This document shows positions 1-12,500 of a DNA stretch of 64,000 nt, piece by piece. Below the pieces are notes generated by a model, which did no database searches, was not told the DNA's origin, and worked only from the letters and a program-made list of their open reading frames with translations. Where the stretch lies: positions 18,046,599 through 18,110,598 of the forward strand of contig NC_088309.1 of NCBI RefSeq assembly GCF_910592395.1, read 5' to 3'. Position numbers and translations under genes: made by a program. Positions within the stretch are counted from its first letter, which is position 1; each line of letters opens with the position of its first letter. This DNA is from Lineus longissimus. Lineage: Eukaryota; Nemertea; Pilidiophora; Heteronemertea; Lineidae.

Positions 1-1590
1 GTGATAATATCGCCTCCCAGACTACTTTTTATGCAGAAAATTGGGTACTTGAGTGTCATTGAGCTCCAAGATTATTGCACATGACGTAAACAACATGCCG
101 CCATTTTGTCTCCGCTTCGGTATTTCGTACGCCGCTTATAATGCACCTTCTCAATTAAAACCAACATAATAAGGCCTTACATCGTTGATTGAATAGGAAC
201 ACCACACAAAACACAATAAAGTGGGGGTACAATCGATTACGAAGCTGAAGTGAACAGTAATTTATTCCTGGAGTTACTGCTTTTGTTGTGTTGCTGCCAT
301 GTTTTGAGAACTGGCAAATAGGAGACTTCATTGATGGCTGACGTCATCGGGCGGGAATTTGAATCGGCAGAAATAATTAAAAGGCAGGTAGCGCCCTCTC
401 CTGTTAAAATTTTGAACTTTTTCTCAATAAAATAGATTTTAAAGAATTTTATCTTAATATTAGAGCATATTTCGACTCATTCTGCTGCTCCTAGGCCGAT
501 ATAGGCCAGTTTCCTTCATGCACTCTCGCTCGCAGGAAGTAGGTCGAATGGCGACAAATTTTGTTTTGAAAGTAGAGTTTGACCAGAAGTATCCAGAAAT
601 GCAAAATTGAAGTCTCTAGGTCTTACGGTTACAAAATGTGCACCATGGGTTTAACGGACGGATGGATGGATGGATGGATGGACAGACGGACGCCACTGAA
701 CAACTTATTTGACAAGCTCGGCTGACTTAGTCAGCTGAGCTAAAAATATTATCTATGACCTGAAGATCATTTACACTGTGGCTGTAGCATCTTGACCCAC
801 AATGTTTTGAGATCGCTACATCACTCACCTAAGCTGGTGGTGACGCAAACACATGAGAGTCAGGACGTGGCTGAAGTAACGTGACTGAAGTGAGATTCTC
901 TTCAGCTATTTTTCCGTGAATTTTGGTAGCGCATGTGTATCTTGGAAATTTCGTACTTGACATTTTGCAACTAAATTACAACAAACAACTTCATGCACAC
1001 CTTGTACCCAAAATGCATGTGGCTTAAATGGTAAAATTCTTTTTCTTTCAAATCTTTCGATGCACGGTTCAATAATTCATTAATAACACATGATTAATAC
1101 ATCTTGAAGTGCGCAGAAGTATTTGTGAATAATTTTCACTACCTCAAATGAAAAAATTCGATAAAGTTGGCATGGGTGGTGAGCGATTCTATCACAAAGT
1201 CAAATAAAACTGTGCATGGTTGTCAATAATTTCTGGACAATTTGCTTGAAAAATGTTCTTAGGATGACAAAGCTTTTAGTGCTGTCTTCCCCCAACTAGG
1301 CATCGCCACCAGCTTTCATTTTGATCACCACTCGATCCACATACTTTCTTCAAATGAAAACAGTGAAGTCGCATTTTGCATAGCTGCTCTTGTCCAACCA
1401 AAACTTGTGTAAAAACAACCTGCGAAGTTTGTTTTGCAGTCACCAAGAAATAGCCACATTGTATCATATGAGCTAGCAGCCAGTTTTATACTTGAAATCT
1501 ATAATTTTGCCAAGGTTTAATACATTCAATAAAACATAGTGCATAAATAACTATTTACATTTGACTAAAAAAATTGAAAATAATTAACTT
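1..1590. other. AT-rich non-coding flank
   Basis: No recognisable exon. The only structured piece is a short (GGAT)n microsatellite at 656-690. Small open frames here show no conserved motif. Confidence 0.5.
656..690. repeat. (GGAT)n microsatellite
   Basis: About eight GGAT-like tetramers with minor interruptions (GGAC, AGAC). Confidence 0.9.
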
Positions 1591-1596
1591 GGTAAA

Positions 1597-1776
1597 GTCC
1601 ATTTCATCAGAGTAACCTGAAAAATGTTTAGAAACAACTCTGTCGGGACCAATTTTTGATTTTTGTTTATCAAAGGATACCTAACAGGTGGTCCATTTTA
1701 ATCAGAGTAACCTGGATAATGTTTAGAAACAACTCTGTCAGGACCAATTTTTGATTTTTGTTTATCAAAGGATACC
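1597..1776. repeat. 95-bp tandem duplication
   Basis: The block containing cagagtaacctg, tttagaaacaactctgtc and gaccaatttttgatttttgt occurs twice with a 95-bp offset and only a few substitutions. Confidence 0.9.
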
Positions 1777-3266
1777 AAACTGGTGGTATTGGTTGGTTGT
1801 GTCACAAAACCCAACAGTGTTGGCACTGAGATGTAGGCCAATACCAGAGCGATAGCCAAGGTTTCGGACAAAATGACAGATCCACCTGAGTCGTGTTTGG
1901 TTGGACCACCAAAACCAACAGTGAGGTATCAAAATTTCTTTTCTACAACACCTCAAATGTGATAAATTTCAGGCATAATCCATTGAGAATCTGCTTTCAA
2001 AACTTTATATACCAACCAAAGAGGTTATCTAGTGTCACCGAAAACTCTGTGGTCAAAACGAGGCTAATGTAAAATCCATCATAAAAATGTAACATTGTAA
2101 CCAAGGTGTTTTAGAATAGAATTGTTGTCTACTAATATTTGTCATCATAAAAAACAATTGGAAATGCATATTTGTAATGTAGCCCAGCACAGGAAAATAC
2201 AGTCAAAAGATATTAAATGCATTTGTAAAAAATATAAATGCGAGAAAACTAAGAAGAGCTGTTTGGATGCAATAATTTCAAAAATAGTCGCAGCGTAATT
2301 AACAGAATAAACTCTGCAATTTCTTTTCTTGTACATTAAAGGCCTGGCCTACAATGTACACCGTTCATGTTCATTGCATATTTTTTGGCTCACGTAATAA
2401 ACATTGCCATATTGCAGTAACTATGCATGCAAATTAGCTGAAACTTGGCATGTACCATATTTGCACATCAGCGTACACAACAGCATTGTTGAAATTTATA
2501 TCAAGAACGTATTCACACAACTGGAAAGTTTCAAATTCAACTTCAATTTTTCAATTTTGGATGAGCGGAGTAGGCCTTTAATCAGGATGGACTCGATATT
2601 TTTTCAAAAAGATATCTTTCCCACCCAAAAAAAGAATCGTTCCATATACTTGGACAAGTATGACGTTTGACTCAGAATTTCTGATGCAGCATTTTAAGTC
2701 CGTTGCACACACAATCAGTATGAAGGATTAAAAAGGTCGATTTACACGAGCCTCAAGAAACAAATGAGAGATGATTTTATCAGACAAATCATAAAAGCTA
2801 AGCCAGTTATGATTCTTACTGTCCTTGGGCCTTACTTGGGCAACTTGGTCCACTTCAAGTCACCTTTTCTCTTGAATACTGGTCACCAGAGCAGAGGGTT
2901 TTACAACTGACCATCACCAACTGGATTGTTCACACCCAAAGTGTACAAGTAGGTAGCCCTGTATTCGACTATTTTCAATTGTCTGTTAAAATCAAATCAA
3001 CATCTAAATCTGTAGTCAAGGTGTTTACAATCCTTTTAGAAATTCATAATTCATCATACATTGTTCGAATATCAACAATATTTACAAAACTAACACAGAG
3101 TTGAGAAAATAAAAATAAAATACAGTCATGTACATTTATAGTGTATTTATAATTTACACAAACAATATGAAGAAAATATACATGTACATTTCATCGGGAA
3201 TACACCTCTAGAATGTGTGAGAACTCATCAATATTCACATATTCGTCTAGTCACCCAATGCATGAC
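1777..3266. other. Non-coding AT-rich stretch
   Basis: No exon recognised on either strand. An 88-codon plus-strand frame at 2404-2670 has no known motif and sits in AT-rich sequence, so it is treated as chance. Confidence 0.4.
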
Positions 3267-3489
3267 TTAAAGGGGGACTATAGGCAGGTGCAGGGGGGCT
3301 AATTTGGCCATCTTCAGGTGACTAATATACACAGTAATGGTACTGGGTCATGTCAAGATTCAGCACTAAATATATTCCTCATACAAGAGCGCATCATTTC
3401 GACGTACTGTGAGATATGAGAGACCCCTATTGGCGACTTGATGTAACTTTATCTTGCCTACCTAGCTACTGCCTATGTTGTCCCTTTAA
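3267..3489. mobile_element. TTAA-flanked MITE-like element
   Basis: Begins TTAAAGGGGGACTATAGGCA and ends with the near inverse, tgcctatgttgtccctttaa. Both ends carry TTAA, the target preferred by piggyBac-type transposases. About 223 bp with no coding capacity, so a non-autonomous relative is likely. A one-sided match to the same terminus occurs near 18542. Confidence 0.6.
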
Positions 3490-4121
3490 GATTACATTAC
3501 CGCCAGCAAGCTAAAGGATAACAGACAACGCTTATGGCATAGTTTTTCCAAGATTCCCTATCAAAACGTTCAAATCTTAGGAAAACCAAGCGTCGAGAGT
3601 AAAGAATTTCTTGACTAGTATTCGTCATGAGTTTTGTTGAAAGTTTGTTAATTAAGCAGACTTAGTTTATAAAACTGTCATGCAAATAGTTTAAAAAAAC
3701 TGTACTGCTTACAATTTACAATTTACAATTTACAGAATAACAAGGTTTACAATTTACAGAGTAACAAGTTGAGCTTGAGTTGCCATGGTCTCCGCTATGG
3801 TGACATGAAGCCCAGATCACAATCACTCGGGATTATACCTTTTAAGTGTTACTTTATGACCTTTTGATTTTTTCCATTAGCTTGTGAGCTAAAAGTACAG
3901 CTTGCAAGACCCTTGTACCTGAGTGTCTGTCTATGATAGGGCAAGTAAAAGATCCCACACAGTGGGCAGAAGTGTAACAAGAAGTGGCCTCGCATCTCGA
4001 CAAAATTCCAAATAGGAATGAATATGCTGTATAACTGAACTGAACTAACCTGAAGACTCATATCACACCAGAAATTATTCATCAATACCAGTAGATTGAT
4101 CTATATTCCCTTGAGTAATAT

Positions 4122-4290
4122 AGTACATGTACCTCTCTATTAAGACACCCCTGGGACTGACAAATGCTCTCCTAGATAGATAGTGTCCCGATTACAGAGA
4201 TAAACTTAGGAACAACCAATTTGGGACAAAAATCGGTGTCCCTATAGAGAGGGTTGCCTTCGGTGTCCGCTAGGGAGGCCTTACTGTACA
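4122..4290. mobile_element. Palindromic MITE, CTCTATTAAGGACAC family (copy 1)
   Basis: Starts tacctctctattaagacacc and ends with the inverse ggtgtccgctagggaggcct...actgta. Inside, a gtcctgatta-type core (here gtcccgattacag) is shared with copies at 15308, 50345, 52820, 53231 and 60818. No ORF. Confidence 0.75.
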
Positions 4291-4489
4291 TGGTCAAACA
4301 AAATAACAGTACAGGTCATCAGAGCAAGTACGTCCCAGTATGAATCTCTAAAATAGCAGTCCTTTCTTAATCATATGATGATTATGGGGTGCCCTTACAT
4401 AAAAATGTACCAAGACAGAAACCCCTCCCGTGATATAAGAATCAATATACCTACTAAGTACTTTAACATAACTGTCACTGATGAAAAAA

Positions 4490-4570
4490 TTAAATGTCCA
4501 AGGGACACTGTGCTCACATGGTGCAACAAAACACCAAAGTGAATGAATGCTCCTAACTATTGCATTCAGT
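4490..4570 (+). repeat. Dispersed repeat (copy 1)
   Basis: Shares aaatgtccaa-gga-cactgtg, cacatggtgcaacaaaa and a downstream ctcctaact...attcag with 29190-29285, in the same orientation. Family unknown. Confidence 0.7.
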
Positions 4571-4586
4571 AATTCAAATTCTCATT

Positions 4587-4592
4587 TTTATT
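4587..4592 (-). promoter_or_regulatory. Candidate AATAAA polyadenylation signal for TRPM
   Basis: Plus-strand TTTATT reads AATAAA on the TRPM strand, about 590 bases after the stop. In AT-rich DNA such hexamers occur by chance, so this is only a candidate. Confidence 0.3.
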
Positions 4593-5182
4593 TAGGGAAA
4601 AGTGGAGGAAAGTCATTGTGATTATGCAACAAAAATTGCAAATCTGCCAGACGAGAGCAGTCATTGAGTTATTGAGCGGAATAGAGTGTGGACGAGAACA
4701 TGCAATTTTGTAATGCATTTTTGTAATGACATAATAAGCTCATCAACCAGGGCTAATTAGCTGTACTCCCTTCTTTTAAAGATATTTTATGGCACAGAAA
4801 ATAAGATTTGATCAAGCACCGGGATAACCTCTGACACAAGCTGTCTTGAAATCAACATAAGATCCAGAAATAATAAAGAATGGTCGTTATCAATTCTTGA
4901 CAAATCATTTCATGATAATCTTAGGTGTCATCAGGCCAGGGAGGTCTAAACACAGACGTTGTCCCTCTCTGAAAAGGGCCTATGAGTGTCTAAATCATGT
5001 GATAAGTGCATCTGCCAAGACACAAGCTCCAGGCACCGGCTTAGTCCAAAAAATGAACAAGAGGGATATTTACCAGTTTCAGACAATGGCAATGAAAATA
5101 GTTCCCCAGCATGTCATACCATGGTTCCAACATTTTTGAATTATGCACAGAAAATACAGAGTATTGCCTAATGCCCTTAACA

Positions 5183-6551
5183 TCAGCACGACGTCGAGTC
5201 TTCAATTGAGAACAAGGGCCGCGAGTTGACATCGACGCCATTCTCAATGTCCGCGGTAATATCACAGACCTCATTCGGGGAGACGTCGCTCTCCAGTTCA
5301 CTCATGACAATTTTCGCGAGATCGCTCATGCTGTCACTCTCAGTCATCGAGATCTGCCGCATGCGATTCCGGATGACGTGCTCCATCTGTTGGTGCTCCG
5401 TCTCCTCCGCGTGTTGCAGCCGGAAGCGCTCATTCCGCACAACGTCGCGCTCTTCGTCGATACTCAGCCGCCGATTAATCTCATGATCCAGCATGTCGAT
5501 GTCCTCCGTGACGAACCTGGGCGGCCGTGGAGTTGTCGGACTGCCTGGCGGCGTCCCTTGCGTTGCCAAACAATTCGTCTCGATCTCATCCGTAATGCTC
5601 GTGTACTCGGTCCCGCGCAGGGTGAGAATAGGCGCAATGGGGGTAAACAGATGAGACGCGATGCTGTCTATGGCTTCGACTTCCGATATACGCGGTGGTG
5701 CGGCGACGGATGTACGTTTCTCCTCACACGGGACCCTCTCCAGCGGCGGTTTGAACGACCTCGATCGTGGCGTCTTTGGAATGTGGCTGTCGGATTTCTT
5801 GGCGTCATCTTCCTCGTCATCTGGTTGCACACTGGCGGACTCTTTATCTAATGAAATCTCGGCGCCGCCCTGATCTATCGACGGCGTCTGTATCGCGAAA
5901 TCTTCATGATGTGGCTGAGAAACTGACATGACCGTGTGCTGTACCTTTTGATGATCTATGGCCTTCCGATCGTCAGTGACCTGGTCCTTCAGCTTTCCGA
6001 TTGCTTTAGCCTTCCGCCTGAAGAACAACGAAGCCTTAGTATTCTGTGGCTGACGTCGGGGGCCGAGCGGATAACCGACGTAACTCGTAACTCGATCATT
6101 GAGCATATATTTCGCAGTGAAATCCTCCGGGACAGTAGGAACAGTCATACTGCGGTTGAACGGTGGCCGCAGATAGGGAATTTTTCGATAATCTGTGAAC
6201 GGCCTCAAGCGGCTCTCCCGCAGTGGTTTTTTGGAATGTATGATACTGGGTGAAGCTTGTGACCTCAGCTCTCCCGCATGAGGAGACAGATCCTCGATAT
6301 CTGACATTGGACTACCAGTATTAGCACATGGGTCGCCAGCCTCCTCGCTACTCGCACGGGAGAATCCTGTCGAGGAGCCCTCCGGTGCCAATTGGTCAGC
6401 CATGAACTGATGAATGTTCTGTAGGGACTCGGCCGTCTGGAGAAGTATATCCTCCAGCTTGGCGAGCCGATAGTCAACCGTCTGGAGGGATAGTTTCAAC
6501 GTGTTTCCTCGTGAGTTCATATCATCTATTCTCATGGACATGCTCTCGACT
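5183..6551 (-). CDS. TRPM terminal coding exon: coiled coil and kinase-less tail
   Basis: Acceptor CTGATTTCAG before 6551; stop TGA at 5183-5185. Encodes 455 residues: the tetramerisation coiled coil ([15 protein letters not shown], then [18 protein letters not shown]), a long polar low-complexity tail with several Arg/Ser and acidic patches, [11 protein letters not shown], and a DSTSC end. In recalled TRPM1/TRPM3 proteins an EYSSITD-like element sits in a comparable tail, supporting assignment to that branch. The tail has no Gly-rich loop or zinc-binding cysteines of the alpha-kinase found in TRPM6/7. Many competing frames across this GC-richer exon are shadows. Confidence 0.94.
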
Positions 6552-9500
6552 CTGAAATCAGACACAACAATCACAGTTAATGAATGACAATGGATATTCA
6601 CTTTGTAGGATTAGCCAGATTACAACAACAAACTGAACAAAACACTTGCCCTTCAAATCCGACGTAAACCCAAGGTTCCTTGGACCCGGTATGCCACAGC
6701 AAGCAAAAGACCCCCTTCACGTGGACAGGAACTTGTGATGGACTCCTCTCCCTTTCTGATAAATGATCATTAAGTGCGGTATAAGCCTCAAACTGGTTAA
6801 TACTGGGTGCGGCAGCGACAGGGTAAATGAAAACAAACCAACCTTTCAGCTGTACGCCTGATACGTTCATTGTTTGAAGCCTGATGGACGTTCTCTTTCT
6901 CTCTGAAAAGATCCTCCACATTTTCCTCTTCAAAGTCGTGGAGTTTTTCGACATCTTCATCGCAAAGGAACAGTTCTGAAACAGGCAGAGATGTCAACAC
7001 ACGAATCATGACCAGTTATTTAGGCAGAGAAGTCACTGCTACACTACAGGGTGGCCCAGAATGTTTTCCCCTCACACAATGGATACACCAACAGAATTCT
7101 ATTGTCCAAGGGAAAATAATACTAGGCCACCCTGTCGTCTGGGGGTAAATGTGTAACCTGATGCAGACTAAAATGTTGCAGAAAAGATCTAGAAATGGGA
7201 TGTCAGCCATGGGATGGGACAGGGAGAGCTTTGTGCCAGGGTTTGGTTTTAAATCCATACAAATTATATTTTTGGTAATTTCTACGTGAAATTTAACTAC
7301 ATGTAGTATTTCATTTCACATAGAGATTTGAAGACATTTAGATGCTGTAGTGAGTCTGCACAAAGGTTTTAGTATAAAGGAGTGAGGTGACTTTAGGATT
7401 GAGTGGGCCATAAACCTGCCGGTATAAAAATGATGATGAAACTTGTGACTTTAACACTTACTGAGGCCATTGTCAAAGAACTCTCGTTTGCCTTTACACT
7501 TTCTCCTGATGTAGCGTATGATAAGTACGATATGACTGATTACGATCAAGGGCGGAGGAAGGAGCGGCTTCTGCTCGAATTCAAGCACCAAATGGTACCG
7601 CTGGAACTTCCACACCTGACGGGATATACTATTCACGCTGTGAAAGGTATTGCTGGAAAAGAACGAATAGAAATTTAGAAAGATTGAGAACTAAAGGCAA
7701 AACGACGTAAGTCATGTGGTTTAAATGCATAAGACTTGGGTTGTTCTGGTGTGACCGCTTCAAATGTCGTCTCGACATGTTTAAAATGATTGTGGCGCAA
7801 CTGTTAACAGGAAGTAATAGCGAAGTGAAGGTTCTTCCTGACCAAGTTGTCATCATTCAAAGCCAATTTCTGAATTAAGTCAACAAACTTTCACAATGCA
7901 GTGTGGTTCGCTCACTTCCAAATCGGTTTTAATACCACAACCTCAACAACTATTCCATGATTGTTTACATGTGTAATATTCAAAATATGGCGTCAAACAA
8001 TGATTCTGTTTGGCAATCTGATCCAAATCGAAAGCAAGACCCGAAGTGGTCGTGTTCAGAAATTGAAATACAGTGGAACCTCACAATTGTGATTTCCGGT
8101 CACGAAAACTTACTTGAATACTGCAATTAGTAGATTAATGAGCAAGATGTTTGCAACCAGCAGGTATATAGCCATGATAGCAGGTGTTATCCATCGACCA
8201 GGGTGACAGGGAACTTCATTGAGACCACCACAGGGAGCTGGAAATAAGGAGAAAGCAGACTGAATTGCTGGTAGAATCATCATTGACTGAAGGGGAGATC
8301 TGGGATCAGACGTCCGGCTGATACAACATCTGGCGGTCAGACGTCTTACTTCTGAAAGAGAATTATGGAGCAATTGGAAAGGTCAAGGTGATGATTAACA
8401 CTGATTGAATTTCAGGATCACAAAGCCATTGATCTTGGCAACAGCTGCGAAATAAAGATCTGGAATATCTGTTAATGACCAAATGTTTTTCTTCTTTAAT
8501 AAAGACTAGTCTTGATGACCTCTTGGTTTCACCTCAATGATGACAGGCATTGGCAATGTATAAAGGCGCACAAGTGTATTCATGGTATGGTACAGTTTCC
8601 TTAAAGAGTAAGTCGGTTATAGCTGCACTGCTCTTCATTAAATGTAACCGCAGTGAGCATTTAAAACGACCCAGAAACCTCTGAGCGGGCTACATTCGAT
8701 TCACTTTGTCACTTTTCACCCTCACATTGTAATCTGATTCTCGACTTGGCCACCAGGGGGCCAAAACTAAAAAAGGTAAAAAGTGCAATACTCGCCTAAC
8801 TTCTGAGGCTGCGTAAAAAGCCGTCAAAACTACATTTCTTTTTTTTGTTTGTGGTTTTTTAGAATAGAAATTGATACCTCACTATCGGTATTGATGGTCT
8901 GACCGAACGCCGCTCATTGCGTCCAAAACTTCTGCTGCAGCCTCAGTTTTGGCCAACATTTTAGCTCCACCATCGCAATATTTGGTGAGATGACAAATAC
9001 CTCCAGTTCGGTATCAAATCCTTCTATACAGGCCATAGATAAAAGAACAAAACATCAACACTTGCAAGACAACACAATACGTGCATAAGAACGTGACATA
9101 AAATGATACACAAGACTAAATTTCTCCAAAACGTTCATCTGATTGTGAAATCAATCCATCAATCAATGTCAATCATCACCTTGGTGTTTCGAATGGTTCC
9201 ACCATTCGGCTTCAGGAGTTAGACGTCTGACTGCTAGATGTCGCAATGGCCAGATTCTGAACCCACGCTTATTCTCTAGCCCCTCGTCTCGTTTCATGTT
9301 GGTTGTCTTACGAATCCAACCATTTGAAATGTCAAGGTGATGATCAACATCAGCAGTGTAACACTGCTGTTATCATTGATTGTGTAAAGACTAAACACGT
9401 ACGAAGGTGACATGAACTAATTTACAAGACTACACATGTTTACAAATCACAAACAAACAATCAAAACACAACCACTCAAGAGGCAACATCTGCAACAGTC

Positions 9501-12500
9501 ATGCTCGGAGCAGACGGAGGTAAACGTCTGCAACTCTAATGCTCGGAGCAGACGGAGGTAAACGTCTGCAAGATCCTGTCGCAGAGGTTTTTTAAGTGCT
9601 TTATTTTTGAAAACTGAACATTGTGTTTTAAGGCACTGTGTCATCTTTGGCCGCAGTTATACAGAGTTAATGTTTTCAAATGTAACATGTCACTCTTCAC
9701 TTTTCATGCGGGACATGAAGAACATACAAGTCATTTCCAAACAGCGGGCAACATATGCTTCACCATGTCACGTTTCGCCCTAACATCGTGTTTTCAAGCC
9801 TAAATCAGTTAACTTGTGACAAGTGAAACATGACTTGTGACAACATGAATCTTAAAAACTCTGGCCTAAGTCTAAGACACAATGTTACTTACGCCAACAA
9901 ATCAAAATGTTCCTTTTTCTAGGATCTCTACAATATTTAGCTCTGTGGGCTCCCAGCTTAAAGAGGATTTCGCACAACCAGCATTTTAGCGTACTTTTTA
10001 CATTTTCACCTCACGAGAAAACAGATCGTCTCATTTCCTATTTAACCGCAGATCAGTCAGTTAGATTCGGCCTGCTGAACATGTGGAAAATAGGGTTCCA
10101 TTCAGAAATTTGCATGGGGAATTCAATGGTAATTATAACCAAAAACACATTACTTCTGTGCTTTAGTTCTAACTCAATTGATTTCCGATACCAACTGAGG
10201 CGTGGGAAAAACGGAGGGTCATTGTATTACACGTGCAAAATTCACTTTAACTAAAACATGCATTAGAATCAACATGATAACGATACGCAAGACTACAGTC
10301 TACAGGTCAGGTAAACACTGACTTACGATCGATTTTATCAGCGTAAACTTCACCATACAGCATAAAGTACGGCATCAAGAATATATTTCTAGCCATCTCC
10401 CAAGAGGGCCTCTCGTAAGGGTTGAGTATTGCCTGGCGGCTTACACCAAAACTCATGAGTACGACTAGTAATATAACAATAAACGTCAGCATGTCGACAA
10501 CCTGAAAGAAAGCAGCGTCAGAGTGAAAGACTTACGATCGATCTCTGGGGCGTACACTTCACCATACAACATAAAGTACGGCATGAGGAATATGTCACGA
10601 ACGAGCATCCACGAGGGCTCCTCGAACGGATTCAGGAGTGCCTGGCGCGCTACGCCAAAACTCATCAAGACAACAAGTAATATGATAATGAAGGTCACCA
10701 TGTCCACTATCTGAAATATAGGATCGCATGGTTACTCCACAAATGAGGCGCACCACTCAACCTTTTCACCATTTCTTTGTAAATAGGGGTTGCTTTTCAG
10801 TCATCGGCAATTGTTGATAGACAGGCTCACAATCTTTCGAACTTGGCACTGCCAAGTCTTTTGTGCTGCAATGAGGGACTTCATTGCCACAAGCTGGCAG
10901 TGATAGTTAGTGGTCCAAAACAATTCAGAATCTTTGGCGGAGGAAATTGACAAGGGCCGGAAACTCGTTGATGACTGATTTTGTACGCAGACAAGTGATA
11001 TTTTGTTGTTCATCGCAGCAATGATTACCGCTGGTTGCTGCAATAAAACTTGATTGCTGAATATAAAGAAACAACACTAATAATAATTGCATCCAGATTT
11101 CCAATAAACAAATAGGTAACCATTTGGTCAACTTACCATTTTGCCAACCATCATCACATACGGGCCGAGATATTTGTTCACGCTAAAGATGTCGAGTATT
11201 CTTATGTACCAGAATATAATGTCTACGCAGTAGATTACGCGACCATGAATCATTGTGTCCGGATTCAGGCGCACTCCAACACCGATTCCAAAAGCTATTA
11301 TGGCGATGGTATCTAAAATGTTCCAGATATCTTCAAAATACACATGCAACTTCTGAGCGGGCTTGGTAGGTTCGGATGATATAATCTGCAAGAAGAGGAA
11401 ACTGTATTATTCGCAGTTCATGCGGAGGAATTTGGTGTCACCATCTCTATCTGTAGAGCGAGAAGACCTTTCGTTATAAAAATCAAGGCCCACCAACCCT
11501 TCTTTCACCAGGGTTCTGAAGGATGCAGATTGAACTGTAGGTCTATGCCACATCTTGTTTTACATTGGTTTTTCAGTTCATCCTTATAAACCCCTTCACT
11601 GTTACAGCAGGCTATTTTCAACCGGCGCCAACCAGTGCTGCAAGTGGAAACCAACACTAAACAGTACAAGTAGCTTACTTTTAATTGAAATGTCAAACTA
11701 TTCAAAAGTGTCCCCATCTATACTATTATACTGAAACCAATATTCCTAAGTACATGTATGTTTGGCATATTTTTCATAAAGACTTAAAAAATCACACTCT
11801 TAAACAAAAACCCCTGACAGTCCCAAACACGCAGCCCAACTTCATATAAACCTCTAGGTTCAACAGCAAATTCAAGGCTGTGGAATTTTCAAAAAGCAAT
11901 ATTTGAGTGAAATTTCTTTTTCTCACCTCTCTGAATTTCTCAAGCGCCATGGTGAAGATGTAGGCCATGACGGAAATCTCCTGCCATGACGGCGACTGCT
12001 GCATCTTGACCAGGACCACGTAGTTAAACAGCACCATGAATACAACATACGCAAGCTGAAGCGGAAGAAAAAATCTAGTAAATTTCTTTTACTAACATTT
12101 GATCAGTGGCATAGAGGTTAGAGCACCGGGCATGGGTTCGATTCTCAGAAAGATCACTGCCGTTGCGTCTTTGTGTCCTTGAGCAAGGCACTTAAACCTA
12201 CTTGCTTCTCTCCACCCAAGAATGAATGGGTACTTTTCATTATCAACAGTTAACCAAAGAGCAATTGACTTACAGTGTGAAGCCAGAATTTCGTGATCGG
12301 TGCCGCATAGAATTCATAGATCTTTTTCCCCAAACGCAACGGACTCTTTTTCTGAGTGACGACAAGACCGCCAAGACCGCCAAAGTACCCCGAATCAGAA
12401 AACTTCATGTTGAGGTGATCATCGATCCGCAGTGGGGTCTTGACATCTAACATGCTGCCAGTGTTTGAGTGGTTTTCCTGTAAACAGAGAACGTATTGGA

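Larger units (their letters stand above)
4291..5182 (-). other. Probable 3' UTR and downstream flank of the TRPM gene
   Basis: Non-coding stretch immediately past the TRPM stop. On the minus strand an AATAAA polyadenylation hexamer lies at 4592-4587, about 590 bases after the stop, which would make a plausible 3' end. This is inference; no transcript evidence is available. A dispersed repeat overlaps 4490-4570. Confidence 0.4.

Noticed and set aside
5226-6253. Several plus-strand open frames opposite the last TRPM exon (up to 157 codons)
   Set aside because: They are antisense shadows of a GC-richer coding exon and carry no recognisable domain.
5183-6551. Alpha-kinase domain in the TRPM tail
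   Set aside because: No kinase motifs or zinc-binding cysteines are present in the 455-residue tail, and the stop is clear.
10307-10492. The extra residues RKS at the end of each pore exon frame
   Set aside because: They come from reading through GTAAGT into the intron. Phase and the next exon show that the codon is completed as Pro.
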